A DNA stretch of 64,000 bases. Origin: Arthrobacter livingstonensis. GTDB lineage: Bacteria; Actinomycetota; Actinomycetes; Actinomycetales; Micrococcaceae. Where the stretch lies: positions 372,001 through 436,000 of the forward strand of contig NZ_QJVD01000001.1 of the NCBI RefSeq assembly GCF_003219815.1, in the 5' to 3' direction. Both the position numbers and the translations under genes were made by a program. The notes beneath the pieces are model-generated. The model ran no database searches. It had not been told where the DNA came from and saw nothing but the letters and a program-made list of their open reading frames with translations. This document shows positions 1 to 7,156 of this stretch, piece after piece (the first letter of the stretch is position 1; each line of letters starts with the position of its first letter).

Positions 1-2
1 AC

Positions 3-218
3 CTCCTAATGAACCTGATGAGCGTCTTCTGGAAGGTCTACCGCAAGATCCACCTGGAAATCGGCATCACCACCACCGACCTGGTCCACACTGCAACCCA
101 GCACCGTGCCATTTACGACGCGGTCGCCGCCAAGGACGCCGTCACCGCCTCGGAGCTCCTGAGCCGCCACTTTGACGGCATTCGCCACAAGATCAAGGAG
201 TTCGTGGAAGCGAACTGA
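3..218 (+). CDS. FCD-domain transcriptional regulator, C-terminal fragment
   Basis: The reading frame is open at the left edge of the window and ends with TGA at 216-218, so only about the last 71 codons are seen. They match the last helices of the FCD ligand-binding domain of GntR/FadR-type repressors: the sequence QHRAIYDAVAAKD, then a histidine in the segment LLSRHFDGIRHKI, where the family places its last metal or ligand-binding His. The DNA-binding winged helix should lie outside the window. What the regulator controls cannot be told from here. It is distinct from the complete FCD regulator near 20 kb. Confidence 0.75.
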   Translation, partial: LLMNLMSVFWKVYRKIHLEIGITTTDLVHTATQHRAIYDAVAAKDAVTASELLSRHFDGIRHKIKEFVEAN

Positions 219-223
219 CGACT

Positions 224-308
224 CGTACGCGGGCCTGTCCGGTGTCGAGTCGTGCGCGCGGGCCTGTCCGGTGTCGAGTCGTACGCGTGGACCCGTCCTT
301 TGTCGAGT
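224..308. repeat. tandem array, 3 units of 27-29 bp
   Basis: Three consecutive units begin CGTACGCG or CGTGCGCG and end TGTCGAGT, at 224-250, 251-279 and 280-308. The first two share the core GGGCCTGTCCGGTGTCGAGT; the third has diverged. The array begins 5 bases after the stop codon of the regulator fragment. Confidence 0.8.
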
Positions 309-396
309 TTGGTCCCGCGGGCGCGTCTGCGTCGTGCGAGGTTAGGGTCTGGCTGGGGAGCAAGGCTTGGCAGTCCCTCGGCGCCCACAGGGTCGG

Positions 397-478
397 GGCA
401 GGGCCGGTTACGGGCGCGACTCCTGGCAGGGCCGGTTACGGGCGCGACTCGGGGCAGGGCCGGTTATGGGCAAGACGG
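397..478. repeat. tandem array, 3 units of 28 bp
   Basis: Units start at 397, 425 and 453, an exact 28-bp period. Each contains GGCAGGGCCGGTTACGGGCG; the third has two or three changes. It is unrelated in sequence to the array at 224-308. Confidence 0.85.
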
Positions 479-858
479 CGGATCCCGCCTATCCGGCAGC
501 CCCGCCACGCTGAACCGGTGGCGGCCTGGGCCCAGCCCGGCTGGCCCGCCGGCGCTCCCAACATGAGGTAGACCGGTTCATCCCGTTGCCCCGAGAGCGG
601 GGGCTGCCTGCTTGGCAAGGAGATGCCGCCCGGCTCCGGCGCCTGCCGGTCCCGGCGGCACCCTGCGAATGACGATGGCGGCACGCATCTGCCCGTGACG
701 GCGGCGCCAGCCAGCCTATGTCTCCGGTGCCTGCCGGTCCCGGCGGTGCCCGCCTGCGACGGTGGCACGGATCCGCCCGTCCAGTGGGTCGTGGCGATTC
801 GGGCACACGTGTGCTGGTGTCTGGTCCAAAAACGGCGTTCCAACTACCGGTCTGGAAG

Positions 859-913
859 CTAACACCAGCCCCAGGTGCTAACACCAGCCCCAGACGCTGG
901 CACCAGCTTGAGG
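859..913. repeat. tandem array, about 3 units of 19 bp
   Basis: CTAACACCAGCCCCAG is present at 859 and 878, and a diverged copy (CTGGCACCAGC) at 897. Confidence 0.75.
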
Positions 914-1075
914 GGTCAGCGTCCGAGCCGCCGGTGCGGAACCATCAACCGCACCTCTTCTGGGCCTTGCCCGTACTTTGCCCGCCAACCCGCCAGGCTC
1001 CCAACCAGCTGACTCCGGCCTGGGTGTTTAAACAAATGAGTCCCAAGCCGAAGCCCGGGACTCATTCCTGCAAAG

Positions 1076-1148
1076 TGCGCGCGAAGGGATTCGAACCCCC
1101 AACCTTCTGATCCGTAGTCAGATGCTCTATCCGTTGAGCTACGCACGC
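1076..1148 (-). tRNA. tRNA-Arg (anticodon ACG)
   Basis: The minus strand folds into a 73-nt cloverleaf. The acceptor stem GCGTGCG pairs with CGCGCGC (one G-U), the anticodon stem is TCTGA/TCAGA, and the loop CTACGGA gives anticodon ACG. The T-loop is TTCGAAT. The CCA end is not encoded. Confidence 0.95.
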
Positions 1149-1189
1149 ATGTTCAGTTTCTTTTACTTTCGACCCTCGGGCCGTGAATA

Positions 1190-1219
1190 ACTCTAACCTG
1201 TTCACGGCTGTGTGTACAA
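1190..1219 (-). promoter_or_regulatory. possible promoter of tRNA-Arg
   Basis: On the minus strand TTGTAC (1214-1219) and TAGAGT (1190-1195) are 18 nt apart, about 40 nt ahead of the tRNA. An inverted repeat CCGTGAA/TTCACGG overlaps this region. Pattern-based only. Confidence 0.35.
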
Positions 1220-1422
1220 ATCGAAAGTCCGGTGCTCCCCGGCACTATACCGGTCTAGGTGATCTGTCTCACATCTCGCGCAGGCGGCAAAGCATTAAAT
1301 CACCGGATTCTAGGCATTGCAGGAAGGAGGCATGGCCGTAGGTCCCATGTCCAATGCCCGAATACACCGATTTTCGGGCCATAGCATTTAGACACACCAC
1401 TGACCCAATGAAGGGATACAAG

Positions 1423-3255
1423 ATGGGCCACGCGCCAGTGCAGGATTCTGTTGAGCAGGCAATGACCACCCACCCCGGCCTCGCCGCCTGGGTCGCTGAG
1501 ATTGCGGAGCTCACCGGGCCGGAGGAAATCCATTGGGTTGACGGGTCCGAGCAAGAGTATGCGGCGCTCACGCACGAAATGGTGGAAGCCGGGACGCTGA
1601 CCAGGCTGAACCCGGAGCTGTTCCCGAATTCCTTCGCGGCGTTCTCAGATCCCAAGGATGTTGCCCGCGTTGAAGGCCGCACCTTCATCTGCTCCGAAAA
1701 GAAGCACGATGCCGGCTTCACCAACAACTGGATGGATCCAGCGGAGATGAAGGCGATCCTGAAGGACCGTTTCGCCGGCAGCATGCGCGGACGGACCATG
1801 TACGTCATCCCGTTCGTCATGGGCGCGCTCGACGCCGAAGACCCCAAGTTCGGGGTCGAAATCACCGATTCCGCCTACGTGGTCGCCTCCATGCGCATCA
1901 TGGCCCGCATCGGCACCGACGTGCTGCGCCAGATCGAACTGACCAACGCGTTCTTTGTCCCGGCACTCCACTCCGTCGGTGCGCCGCTGGAACCGGGCGA
2001 CAAGGATGTTGCCTGGCCGTGCAGCGATGAAAAGTGGATTGTGCACTTCCCGGAAGAGCGCTCCATCTTCTCCTACGGCTCCGGCTACGGAGGCAACGCG
2101 CTGCTGGGCAAAAAGTGCTTTGCCCTGCGCATCGCCTCCGTCATGGCCCGCGACGAAGGCTGGCTGGCCGAGCACATGCTCATCCTCAAGCTCACCAGCC
2201 CGGAGAACAAGTCCTACCATGTGGCCGCGGCGTTCCCGTCGGCCTGCGGCAAGACGAATCTGGCTCTCCTGGATCCGACCATTCCGGGCTGGAAGGCCGA
2301 GACACTGGGCGATGACATCAACTGGATGCGCTTTGGCAAGGAGGGCGAGCTGCGGGCAGTCAACCCCGAGGCCGGGCTGTTTGGCGTGGCTCCCGGCACC
2401 GGCTGGTCCACGAACCCTAACGCCATGGCGGCCATCTCCAAGGGCAACTCCATCTTCACCAACGTTGCGCTCACCGACGACGGCGGCGTGTGGTGGGAGG
2501 GCATGACCGACGAGGTCCCCGCCCACCTCACGGATTGGCGGGGCAACAGCTGGACACCCGCGTCCGGCCACCCCGCCGCGCACCCCAACTCCCGCTTCTG
2601 CACGCCCATCGACCAGGTGGACATGCTCTCAAAGGACTATTTCTCCCCGGAGGGTGTGGAAATCAACGCCATCCTGTTTGGCGGGCGCCGCAAGACCACC
2701 ATCCCGCTCGTGACGCAGGCCCGCGACTGGAGCCACGGCATCTTCATGGGTTCCACGCTGTCCTCGGAGACCACCGCCGCAGCATCCGGCGCCGTCGGCG
2801 TCGTGCGCCGGGACCCCATGGCCATGCTGCCGTTCATCGGCTACGACGCCGGGGACTACCTCAAGCACTGGCTGGACCTTTCGGCGAATGGCAACCAGGC
2901 CCGGCTGCCCAAGATTTTCCTGGTCAACTGGTTCCGCCGCACCTCCACCGGCGGCTTCGCCTGGCCCGGATTTGGTGAGAACAGCCGCGTGCTCAAGTGG
3001 GCCATCGAGCGCATCGAGGGCACGGCAGACGCGGTCGAGACGCCGATCGGGTATGTCCCCACCCTCGCCTCCCTGGACCTGAGCGGCTTGGAGGTCGCGG
3101 CGTCGGACGTTGAAGAGGCACTAAGGGTGGTTCCTGCCGAATGGGAAGAGGAACTGAAGGGCATCGAGGAATGGTACGCCCGTTTTGGTGATTCCCTCCC
3201 GGCTGAGATGGCCGGCCAGCTCGCCGAGCTGAAGGCCCGCTTCGCCGCCTATTAA
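1423..3255 (+). CDS. pckG: phosphoenolpyruvate carboxykinase (GTP)
   Basis: Converts oxaloacetate and GTP to phosphoenolpyruvate, GDP and CO2, the entry step of gluconeogenesis, in the cytoplasm. The 610-residue product has the family's usual length. The GTP-PEPCK P-loop [10 protein letters not shown] lies at residues 271-280 and the second metal/nucleotide motif GDDIN at 296-300; the N-terminal domain with [14 protein letters not shown] precedes them. The start at 1423 is chosen because AAGGGA lies 6-7 nt upstream and the protein then begins where relatives do. An in-frame ATG at 1354 would add 23 residues without a well-placed ribosome binding site. A perfect 27-bp inverted repeat follows the stop and also serves the convergent hmp gene. 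Confidence 0.97.
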   Translation: MGHAPVQDSVEQAMTTHPGLAAWVAEIAELTGPEEIHWVDGSEQEYAALTHEMVEAGTLTRLNPELFPNSFAAFSDPKDVARVEGRTFICSEKKHDAGFTNNWMDPAEMKAILKDRFAGSMRGRTMYVIPFVMGALDAEDPKFGVEITDSAYVVASMRIMARIGTDVLRQIELTNAFFVPALHSVGAPLEPGDKDVAWPCSDEKWIVHFPEERSIFSYGSGYGGNALLGKKCFALRIASVMARDEGWLAEHMLILKLTSPENKSYHVAAAFPSACGKTNLALLDPTIPGWKAETLGDDINWMRFGKEGELRAVNPEAGLFGVAPGTGWSTNPNAMAAISKGNSIFTNVALTDDGGVWWEGMTDEVPAHLTDWRGNSWTPASGHPAAHPNSRFCTPIDQVDMLSKDYFSPEGVEINAILFGGRRKTTIPLVTQARDWSHGIFMGSTLSSETTAAASGAVGVVRRDPMAMLPFIGYDAGDYLKHWLDLSANGNQARLPKIFLVNWFRRTSTGGFAWPGFGENSRVLKWAIERIEGTADAVETPIGYVPTLASLDLSGLEVAASDVEEALRVVPAEWEEELKGIEEWYARFGDSLPAEMAGQLAELKARFAAY

Positions 3256-3256
3256 A

Positions 3257-3318
3257 CAACTAAGACGCAGTAGTTGCTGAAAATGATTCCGTTTTCAGCA
3301 ACTACTGCGTCTTAGTTG
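3257..3318. terminator. bidirectional terminator, 27-bp perfect stem
   Basis: CAACTAAGACGCAGTAGTTG and seven further bases (3257-3283) pair perfectly with 3292-3318 around an 8-nt loop. The inner stem ends in A4/T4. It lies between convergent pckG and hmp. Confidence 0.85.
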
Positions 3319-3324
3319 GGGTTG

Positions 3325-4497
3325 CTAGTTCGCGCCGGCGAGCCAGAGATCGGGGCCAAACACCTCGTAGTGGATCTTCGCGGCCGGGATCCCGGCGTCG
3401 ATGGCCTGGTTGCGGATGGCCTTCATGAACGGCAGCGGCCCGCACACGTACATGGAGGCGTCCGCCGGTAGGTCCAATCCCGACAGGGTCATGAACCCGG
3501 TGTTGAATCCCTCTGTGGGTTCCTCCAGCCACAGCTGCAGTTCGGCGCCGTCGAGGGCGTCAACGTCACCGGTCATCTGCTCGCGCAGCGCCCAGGCCTC
3601 AAGGTTCTTTTCGGCGTGCAGGACCATGACTTCGCGGCCGGAACCGTTGGCGGCCAGGGAGCGCAGCGCCGATGCGGACGGCGTGCAGCCGATCCCTGCC
3701 GTGGCAAACACGACCGGTCCGTCGCTGTCGTCCAGCGTGACATCGCCATAGGGGTTGGAAAGCTCGACGACGTCCCCCACCAACACGTCCCGGTGCAGGA
3801 CGGGCGAGACCTCGCCGCCGTCGTCGCGCTTGGTGGTGAACACCCGGTGTGTGGTTGATGCGGCATCGGCGGAGAGGGAGTACTGGCGGCACTGAAGCAG
3901 GCCGTCCGGCAGTGCCACCTTCACCGAGACATACTGGCCGGGCCGGCCGGCCGTGACGGGAGTGTCGTCGGCGGGCTCAAGCACAAATGTTATGCAGTCG
4001 GTGCCGGCCGGGTTCTTTTCCACCACGGTCCACGGCATCCACATCTTGTCATTGGCCTGCAGGGCGTAGAGGCCCTTTTCAATCTTGATCATGGCGTTGG
4101 CCATGAGCCAGTACACCTCGGTCCAGGCCTCGGCGATCTCGGCCGTGATGACGTCGGCCAGCTCCTCGGCAATGGCCTCGAACAGGTACTTGTACACAAT
4201 GTCGTACTGGTCCTCGGTGATGCCGAGGGAGGTGTGCTTGTGGGAGATGCGGCTGAGCATCTGTTCCGGGATGACATCAGGATTGGCCACGAGGGCGGAG
4301 GCGAAACCGGCGATGGAGCCGGCCAGCGCCTTTTGCTGCTCGCCGTTGTTTTGGTTGGCGCGGCTGAACAGTCCGTCCAAAAGCTCGGGGCGGGCGGCAA
4401 ACATGCGGCTGTAAAAGTTTGGCGTGATGGCACCCAGGCGGGAACCCACCAATGGCAGTGTGGCTTCTATCAACGGGCGGGATTTTTCCGAAAGCAT
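3325..4497 (-). CDS. hmp: flavohemoprotein, nitric oxide dioxygenase
   Basis: Oxidises NO to nitrate with O2 and NAD(P)H, in the cytoplasm. The 390-residue product has three parts. The N-terminal globin domain has the B10 Tyr29, a distal Gln near 54 and the proximal His of RISHKHTSLGI (His88). An FAD-binding barrel follows with RQYSLS, then an NAD-binding domain with GIGCTPSASAL; the end VFGPDLWLA matches the family. The start at 4497 has AAGGAG 5 nt upstream; a longer reading to 4557 would run across the operator described below. It lies just downstream of an Rrf2-type regulator with the properties of NsrR, the usual NO-responsive repressor of hmp. Confidence 0.95.
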   Translation of the reverse strand: MLSEKSRPLIEATLPLVGSRLGAITPNFYSRMFAARPELLDGLFSRANQNNGEQQKALAGSIAGFASALVANPDVIPEQMLSRISHKHTSLGITEDQYDIVYKYLFEAIAEELADVITAEIAEAWTEVYWLMANAMIKIEKGLYALQANDKMWMPWTVVEKNPAGTDCITFVLEPADDTPVTAGRPGQYVSVKVALPDGLLQCRQYSLSADAASTTHRVFTTKRDDGGEVSPVLHRDVLVGDVVELSNPYGDVTLDDSDGPVVFATAGIGCTPSASALRSLAANGSGREVMVLHAEKNLEAWALREQMTGDVDALDGAELQLWLEEPTEGFNTGFMTLSGLDLPADASMYVCGPLPFMKAIRNQAIDAGIPAAKIHYEVFGPDLWLAGAN

Positions 4498-4534
4498 CGT
4501 TACTCCTTGGGCTGCATTGCGGCTGATAGTCCCA

Positions 4535-4557
4535 AAGTAGCATTTCAAATGCGACAT
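4535..4557 (-). promoter_or_regulatory. NsrR-like operator over the hmp promoter
   Basis: AAGTAGCATTTCAAATGCGACAT is built around the perfect palindrome GCATTTCAAATGC (4540-4552), the 11-1-11 layout known for NsrR sites (two ATGCATTT-like halves). On the minus strand it covers an extended -10, TGCTACTTT, so a bound repressor would block RNA polymerase. Confidence 0.65.
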
Positions 4558-4618
4558 TTAAGTTAAATAAAACCATCCATTTCTACAAGACGTAGAAAAA
4601 TTGCCGGGACGGCGCGGA

Positions 4619-5062
4619 TCAGGCCAGCCGGGACGTGAGCAAGGTCACCTCGACGGGCTCGGGGGAAGGCGCACGGACGAGGCTGGCGACCGTCACATTG
4701 TCCAGCGAAGCGTAGAATGCCTCCCTGGCCAGGGTGAGTGCCCCGCGCAGGCCGCACCCATGCGCCAGGGGGCAGTCACCCATGTCGGTCTGGCAGTCGG
4801 CAACGTCCTGGCGGTCGTCCAGAATGCGCAGCACGCCGCCCACCGTGGCGGCCAGGCCGGCATCCGAGATGCGGACCCCGCCGGCCCGCCCGCGGACAGC
4901 CTCCACCAGGCCCATCTGGCGCAGCTTCAGGACCGCCTTGCTGACATGGTTGTACGGCGTGCCCACGGCATCGGCAATGGTGCGGGTGGTCAGCAGCTCC
5001 CGCTCCGTGGACAGCACCATGAGCACGCGCAGGCTCACATCGGAAAACGCGTTGATCCGCAC
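4619..5062 (-). CDS. nsrR: Rrf2-family transcriptional repressor, NsrR-like
   Basis: A 147-residue winged-helix protein. The N-terminal DNA-binding half carries the Rrf2 signature (TTRTIADAVGTPYNHVSKAV, residues 25-44). The C-terminal half has three cysteines in CQTDMGDCPLAHGC (CX6CX5C), where NsrR proteins bind an Fe-S cluster that reacts with NO. It starts with GTG, 3 nt after the stop of the upstream small gene, and has no clear ribosome binding site, so translational coupling is likely. The next gene is hmp, and an NsrR-type palindrome separates them. Iron-responsive (RirA) or cysteine-responsive (CymR) relatives are alternatives; the neighbour and operator favour NsrR. Confidence 0.85.
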   Translation of the reverse strand: MRINAFSDVSLRVLMVLSTERELLTTRTIADAVGTPYNHVSKAVLKLRQMGLVEAVRGRAGGVRISDAGLAATVGGVLRILDDRQDVADCQTDMGDCPLAHGCGLRGALTLAREAFYASLDNVTVASLVRAPSPEPVEVTLLTSRLA

Positions 5063-5065
5063 CGG

Positions 5066-5548
5066 CTAGGCCCAGATTTGTTTCTCGCCCGGTTCCAGGA
5101 AGGGATTGCCAAAATCCCACCCGCCGGGCGTCTGCCGGTATGGGCGCACGGCGGAGACGCTCACGCCGCTGCTGTGCTCGGCCATGACGTGGATGGCGTC
5201 CGTGGAATCGTCCGGCAAATGAATGTCGCACACGACGGCGGCCGCCCGGTTTTGTCCCTTTTGTTGCGTGAGAGCCTCAACGAGGTCCGCGATCATCGCA
5301 TCCGCGTCCAGCTCGGTTTCCGCCTCGCCGGCCCCACCGTTGGGTGAGGTGGGGGAGACGGCCACCAGACTGATGTCGCCGTCGTTGCTGACCACAAGAC
5401 CCACGGGCACGAAGGCGCCATGGCTCTCGATCTGGTCGCCGGCAACACCCAGGGCGGTGCCGATCAGCTTGTTCAGGTCTTCCTGGACCAGCCTGTCGGC
5501 TTCGCCATCGGCTGTCCCGGGTGTCCCGGAAGCGGTGTTTTCATCCAT
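5066..5548 (-). CDS. unknown acidic 160-residue protein
   Basis: I do not recognise this family with certainty. The protein is acidic, has no signal peptide or membrane segment, and appears to be one alpha/beta domain after a disordered start. It is led by GGAG 7 nt before the ATG, and sits between the phosphomannomutase (33 nt upstream) and the NsrR-like gene (3 nt downstream), all leftward. It is probably co-transcribed with them. Nothing in the sequence ties it to NO or to sugar phosphates. Confidence 0.7.
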   Translation of the reverse strand: MDENTASGTPGTADGEADRLVQEDLNKLIGTALGVAGDQIESHGAFVPVGLVVSNDGDISLVAVSPTSPNGGAGEAETELDADAMIADLVEALTQQKGQNRAAAVVCDIHLPDDSTDAIHVMAEHSSGVSVSAVRPYRQTPGGWDFGNPFLEPGEKQIWA

Positions 5549-5581
5549 TGAATGCTCCTGAAAATTTGTTGGGATTCGGGG

Positions 5582-6997
5582 CTACTGGCGGACCAGTTCC
5601 AGCACGGCATCGCGGATGTCCGCCATGGTGACGGCGTCCACGGCCTCGGCGTTCAGACGTAGGAACGGCTCGGTGTTGGAGGCGCGCAGGTTGAACCACC
5701 ACGTGCCGTCGGCGGCGGTGAAGGTGAGCCCGTCGAGCTCGTCGATGGTGACGTCGTCGCGCGTGTAGGCGGCGCGCACCCGGGCCACGGCGGCCGGGAC
5801 GTCGGCGAGCTGGGAGTTGATTTCCCCGCTGGCGGCGTACGGCTCGTATTCGCGGCCCAGCTCGGACAACGGGCCCTCCTGCTCGCCGAGGGCGGCCAGG
5901 ACGTGCATGGCGGCCAGCATGCCGGTGTCCGCGTTGAAGAAGTCGCGGAAGTAGTAGTGGGCGGAGTGCTCGCCGCCAAACACGGCCCCTTCCTCGGCCA
6001 TGCGGGCCTTGATGAAGGAGTGGCCCACGCGGGTGCGGACGGGGCGGCCGCCGTCGTGCGCGATCAGTTCCGGCACGGCGCGGGAGGTGATCAGGTTGTG
6101 GATGACGGCGGGGTGTTCCTCCCCTCCCGCCTGGGCGCGGGCGATCTCGCGGCGGGCCACCAGCGCAGTGACGGCCGACGGCGAAACGGGTGCGCCGAGC
6201 TCGTCGATGACAAAGCAGCGGTCCGCGTCGCCGTCGAACGCGAGGCCGATGTCCGCGCCATGCGCAACGACGGCGGCCTGCAGATCGCGCAGGTTGGCCG
6301 GCTCCAGCGGGTTGGCCGGATGGTTCGGGAAGGTGCCGTCCAGTTCAAAGTAGAGCGGAACGATCTCGAAGGGCAGGCCCGGCAAAAGAGTGTCGCCGAG
6401 GACGGCGGGGGTGGTCATGCCGGCCATGCCGTTGCCGGCATCCACCACAACCTTCAGCGGGCGGGAACCGGAGAGGTCAACGAGGTTGCGCAGGTATTCC
6501 GAGTACTTTTTCAGCACGTCGGTGGCCGCAATGGTGCCGGCGCCGGTGGCAGCGGGGATGCCCTCCGCCAGGTACTTTTGGGCCAGGTCCCGGATGTCCA
6601 TCAGGCCGGTCTCGGAGGAGACGGGAACGGCGCCGGCCTTGGCCATTTTCATGCCGTTGTATTCGGCCGGGTTGTGGCTTGCCGTGAACACTGCGCCGGC
6701 TGCGTTCAAGGCGCCGCAGGCAAAGTACAGCTCATCGGTGGAGATCAGGCCCAGCAGCTGGACACGGGCCCCGCGCCCGGAAGCACCTTCGGCAAAGGCC
6801 TGTGAAAAACCGGGGGACGAAGGACGCATGTCCCCGCCCACCAGAACGGTCTCGCCGTTCAATCCCAGCACGTCTACAAACGCGGCGCCAACGGCCCGGA
6901 CGGAGTCGGCCGTGATGGTCTCGCCCACAATGCCTCGCACGTCGTAGGCCTTGAACGAGATGGACAGGTCAACGGGTACATTTTCTGCAGTAGTCAC
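5582..6997 (-). CDS. manB: phosphomannomutase/phosphoglucomutase
   Basis: Interconverts hexose 1- and 6-phosphates for nucleotide-sugar and cell-envelope synthesis. The 471-residue product has the alpha-D-phosphohexomutase layout: the phosphoserine loop TASHNP (Ser107), the Mg-binding loop DGDADR (255-260), the sugar-specificity loop GGEHSAH, and a C-terminal phosphate-binding segment RASNTEPFLR. The GEHSAH form fits the bifunctional PMM/PGM subgroup; substrate preference cannot be fixed from sequence. The GTG start at 6997 has TAGCAT exactly 6 nt upstream, indicating a leaderless transcript. It heads the leftward group that ends in hmp. Confidence 0.9.
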   Translation of the reverse strand: MTTAENVPVDLSISFKAYDVRGIVGETITADSVRAVGAAFVDVLGLNGETVLVGGDMRPSSPGFSQAFAEGASGRGARVQLLGLISTDELYFACGALNAAGAVFTASHNPAEYNGMKMAKAGAVPVSSETGLMDIRDLAQKYLAEGIPAATGAGTIAATDVLKKYSEYLRNLVDLSGSRPLKVVVDAGNGMAGMTTPAVLGDTLLPGLPFEIVPLYFELDGTFPNHPANPLEPANLRDLQAAVVAHGADIGLAFDGDADRCFVIDELGAPVSPSAVTALVARREIARAQAGGEEHPAVIHNLITSRAVPELIAHDGGRPVRTRVGHSFIKARMAEEGAVFGGEHSAHYYFRDFFNADTGMLAAMHVLAALGEQEGPLSELGREYEPYAASGEINSQLADVPAAVARVRAAYTRDDVTIDELDGLTFTAADGTWWFNLRASNTEPFLRLNAEAVDAVTMADIRDAVLELVRQ

Positions 6998-7003
6998 GCC
7001 TCC

Positions 7004-7009
7004 ATGCTA
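7004..7009 (-). promoter_or_regulatory. -10 element of manB, leaderless layout
   Basis: TAGCAT on the minus strand, then GGAGGC and the GTG start. Transcription would begin at the start codon. Confidence 0.6.
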
Positions 7010-7068
7010 CCGGGCGCCATGCCGGGGCGCAGGGAAGCGGCGGGACTCATGAAAAGTGCCCGGGCTGG

Positions 7069-7094
7069 TTGTCCACAGTCTCGCGTTGTCCACA
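7069..7094 (+). promoter_or_regulatory. two DnaA-box-like sites between manB and recQ
   Basis: TTGTCCACA occurs at 7069-7077 and again at 7086-7094 in the same orientation. This is the form of the DnaA box favoured in high-GC actinobacteria. The pair lies between divergent genes, 60-100 nt from each start. Confidence 0.55.
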
Positions 7095-7156
7095 GATCGC
7101 TGCCGACGTGCCCGTGATTGGGCAGGGTGCCGGCCCCCACTGGAATACTGGGGGAC

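Larger units (their letters stand above)
219..1075. other. non-coding GC-rich stretch built of short repeats
   Basis: These 857 bases hold no convincing gene. The open frames that cross it have no ribosome binding site, are rich in Arg/Gly/Pro, and exist in several frames at once, as expected from GC-rich repeats. At least three tandem arrays are visible (listed separately), and a longer imperfect duplication: the text around 640-680 (GCCTGCCGGTCCCGGCGG) recurs around 728-770. Confidence 0.7.

Noticed and set aside
242-571. Overlapping frames in two phases near the left edge
   Set aside because: They translate the tandem repeats; both phases are equally open and neither has a start signal.
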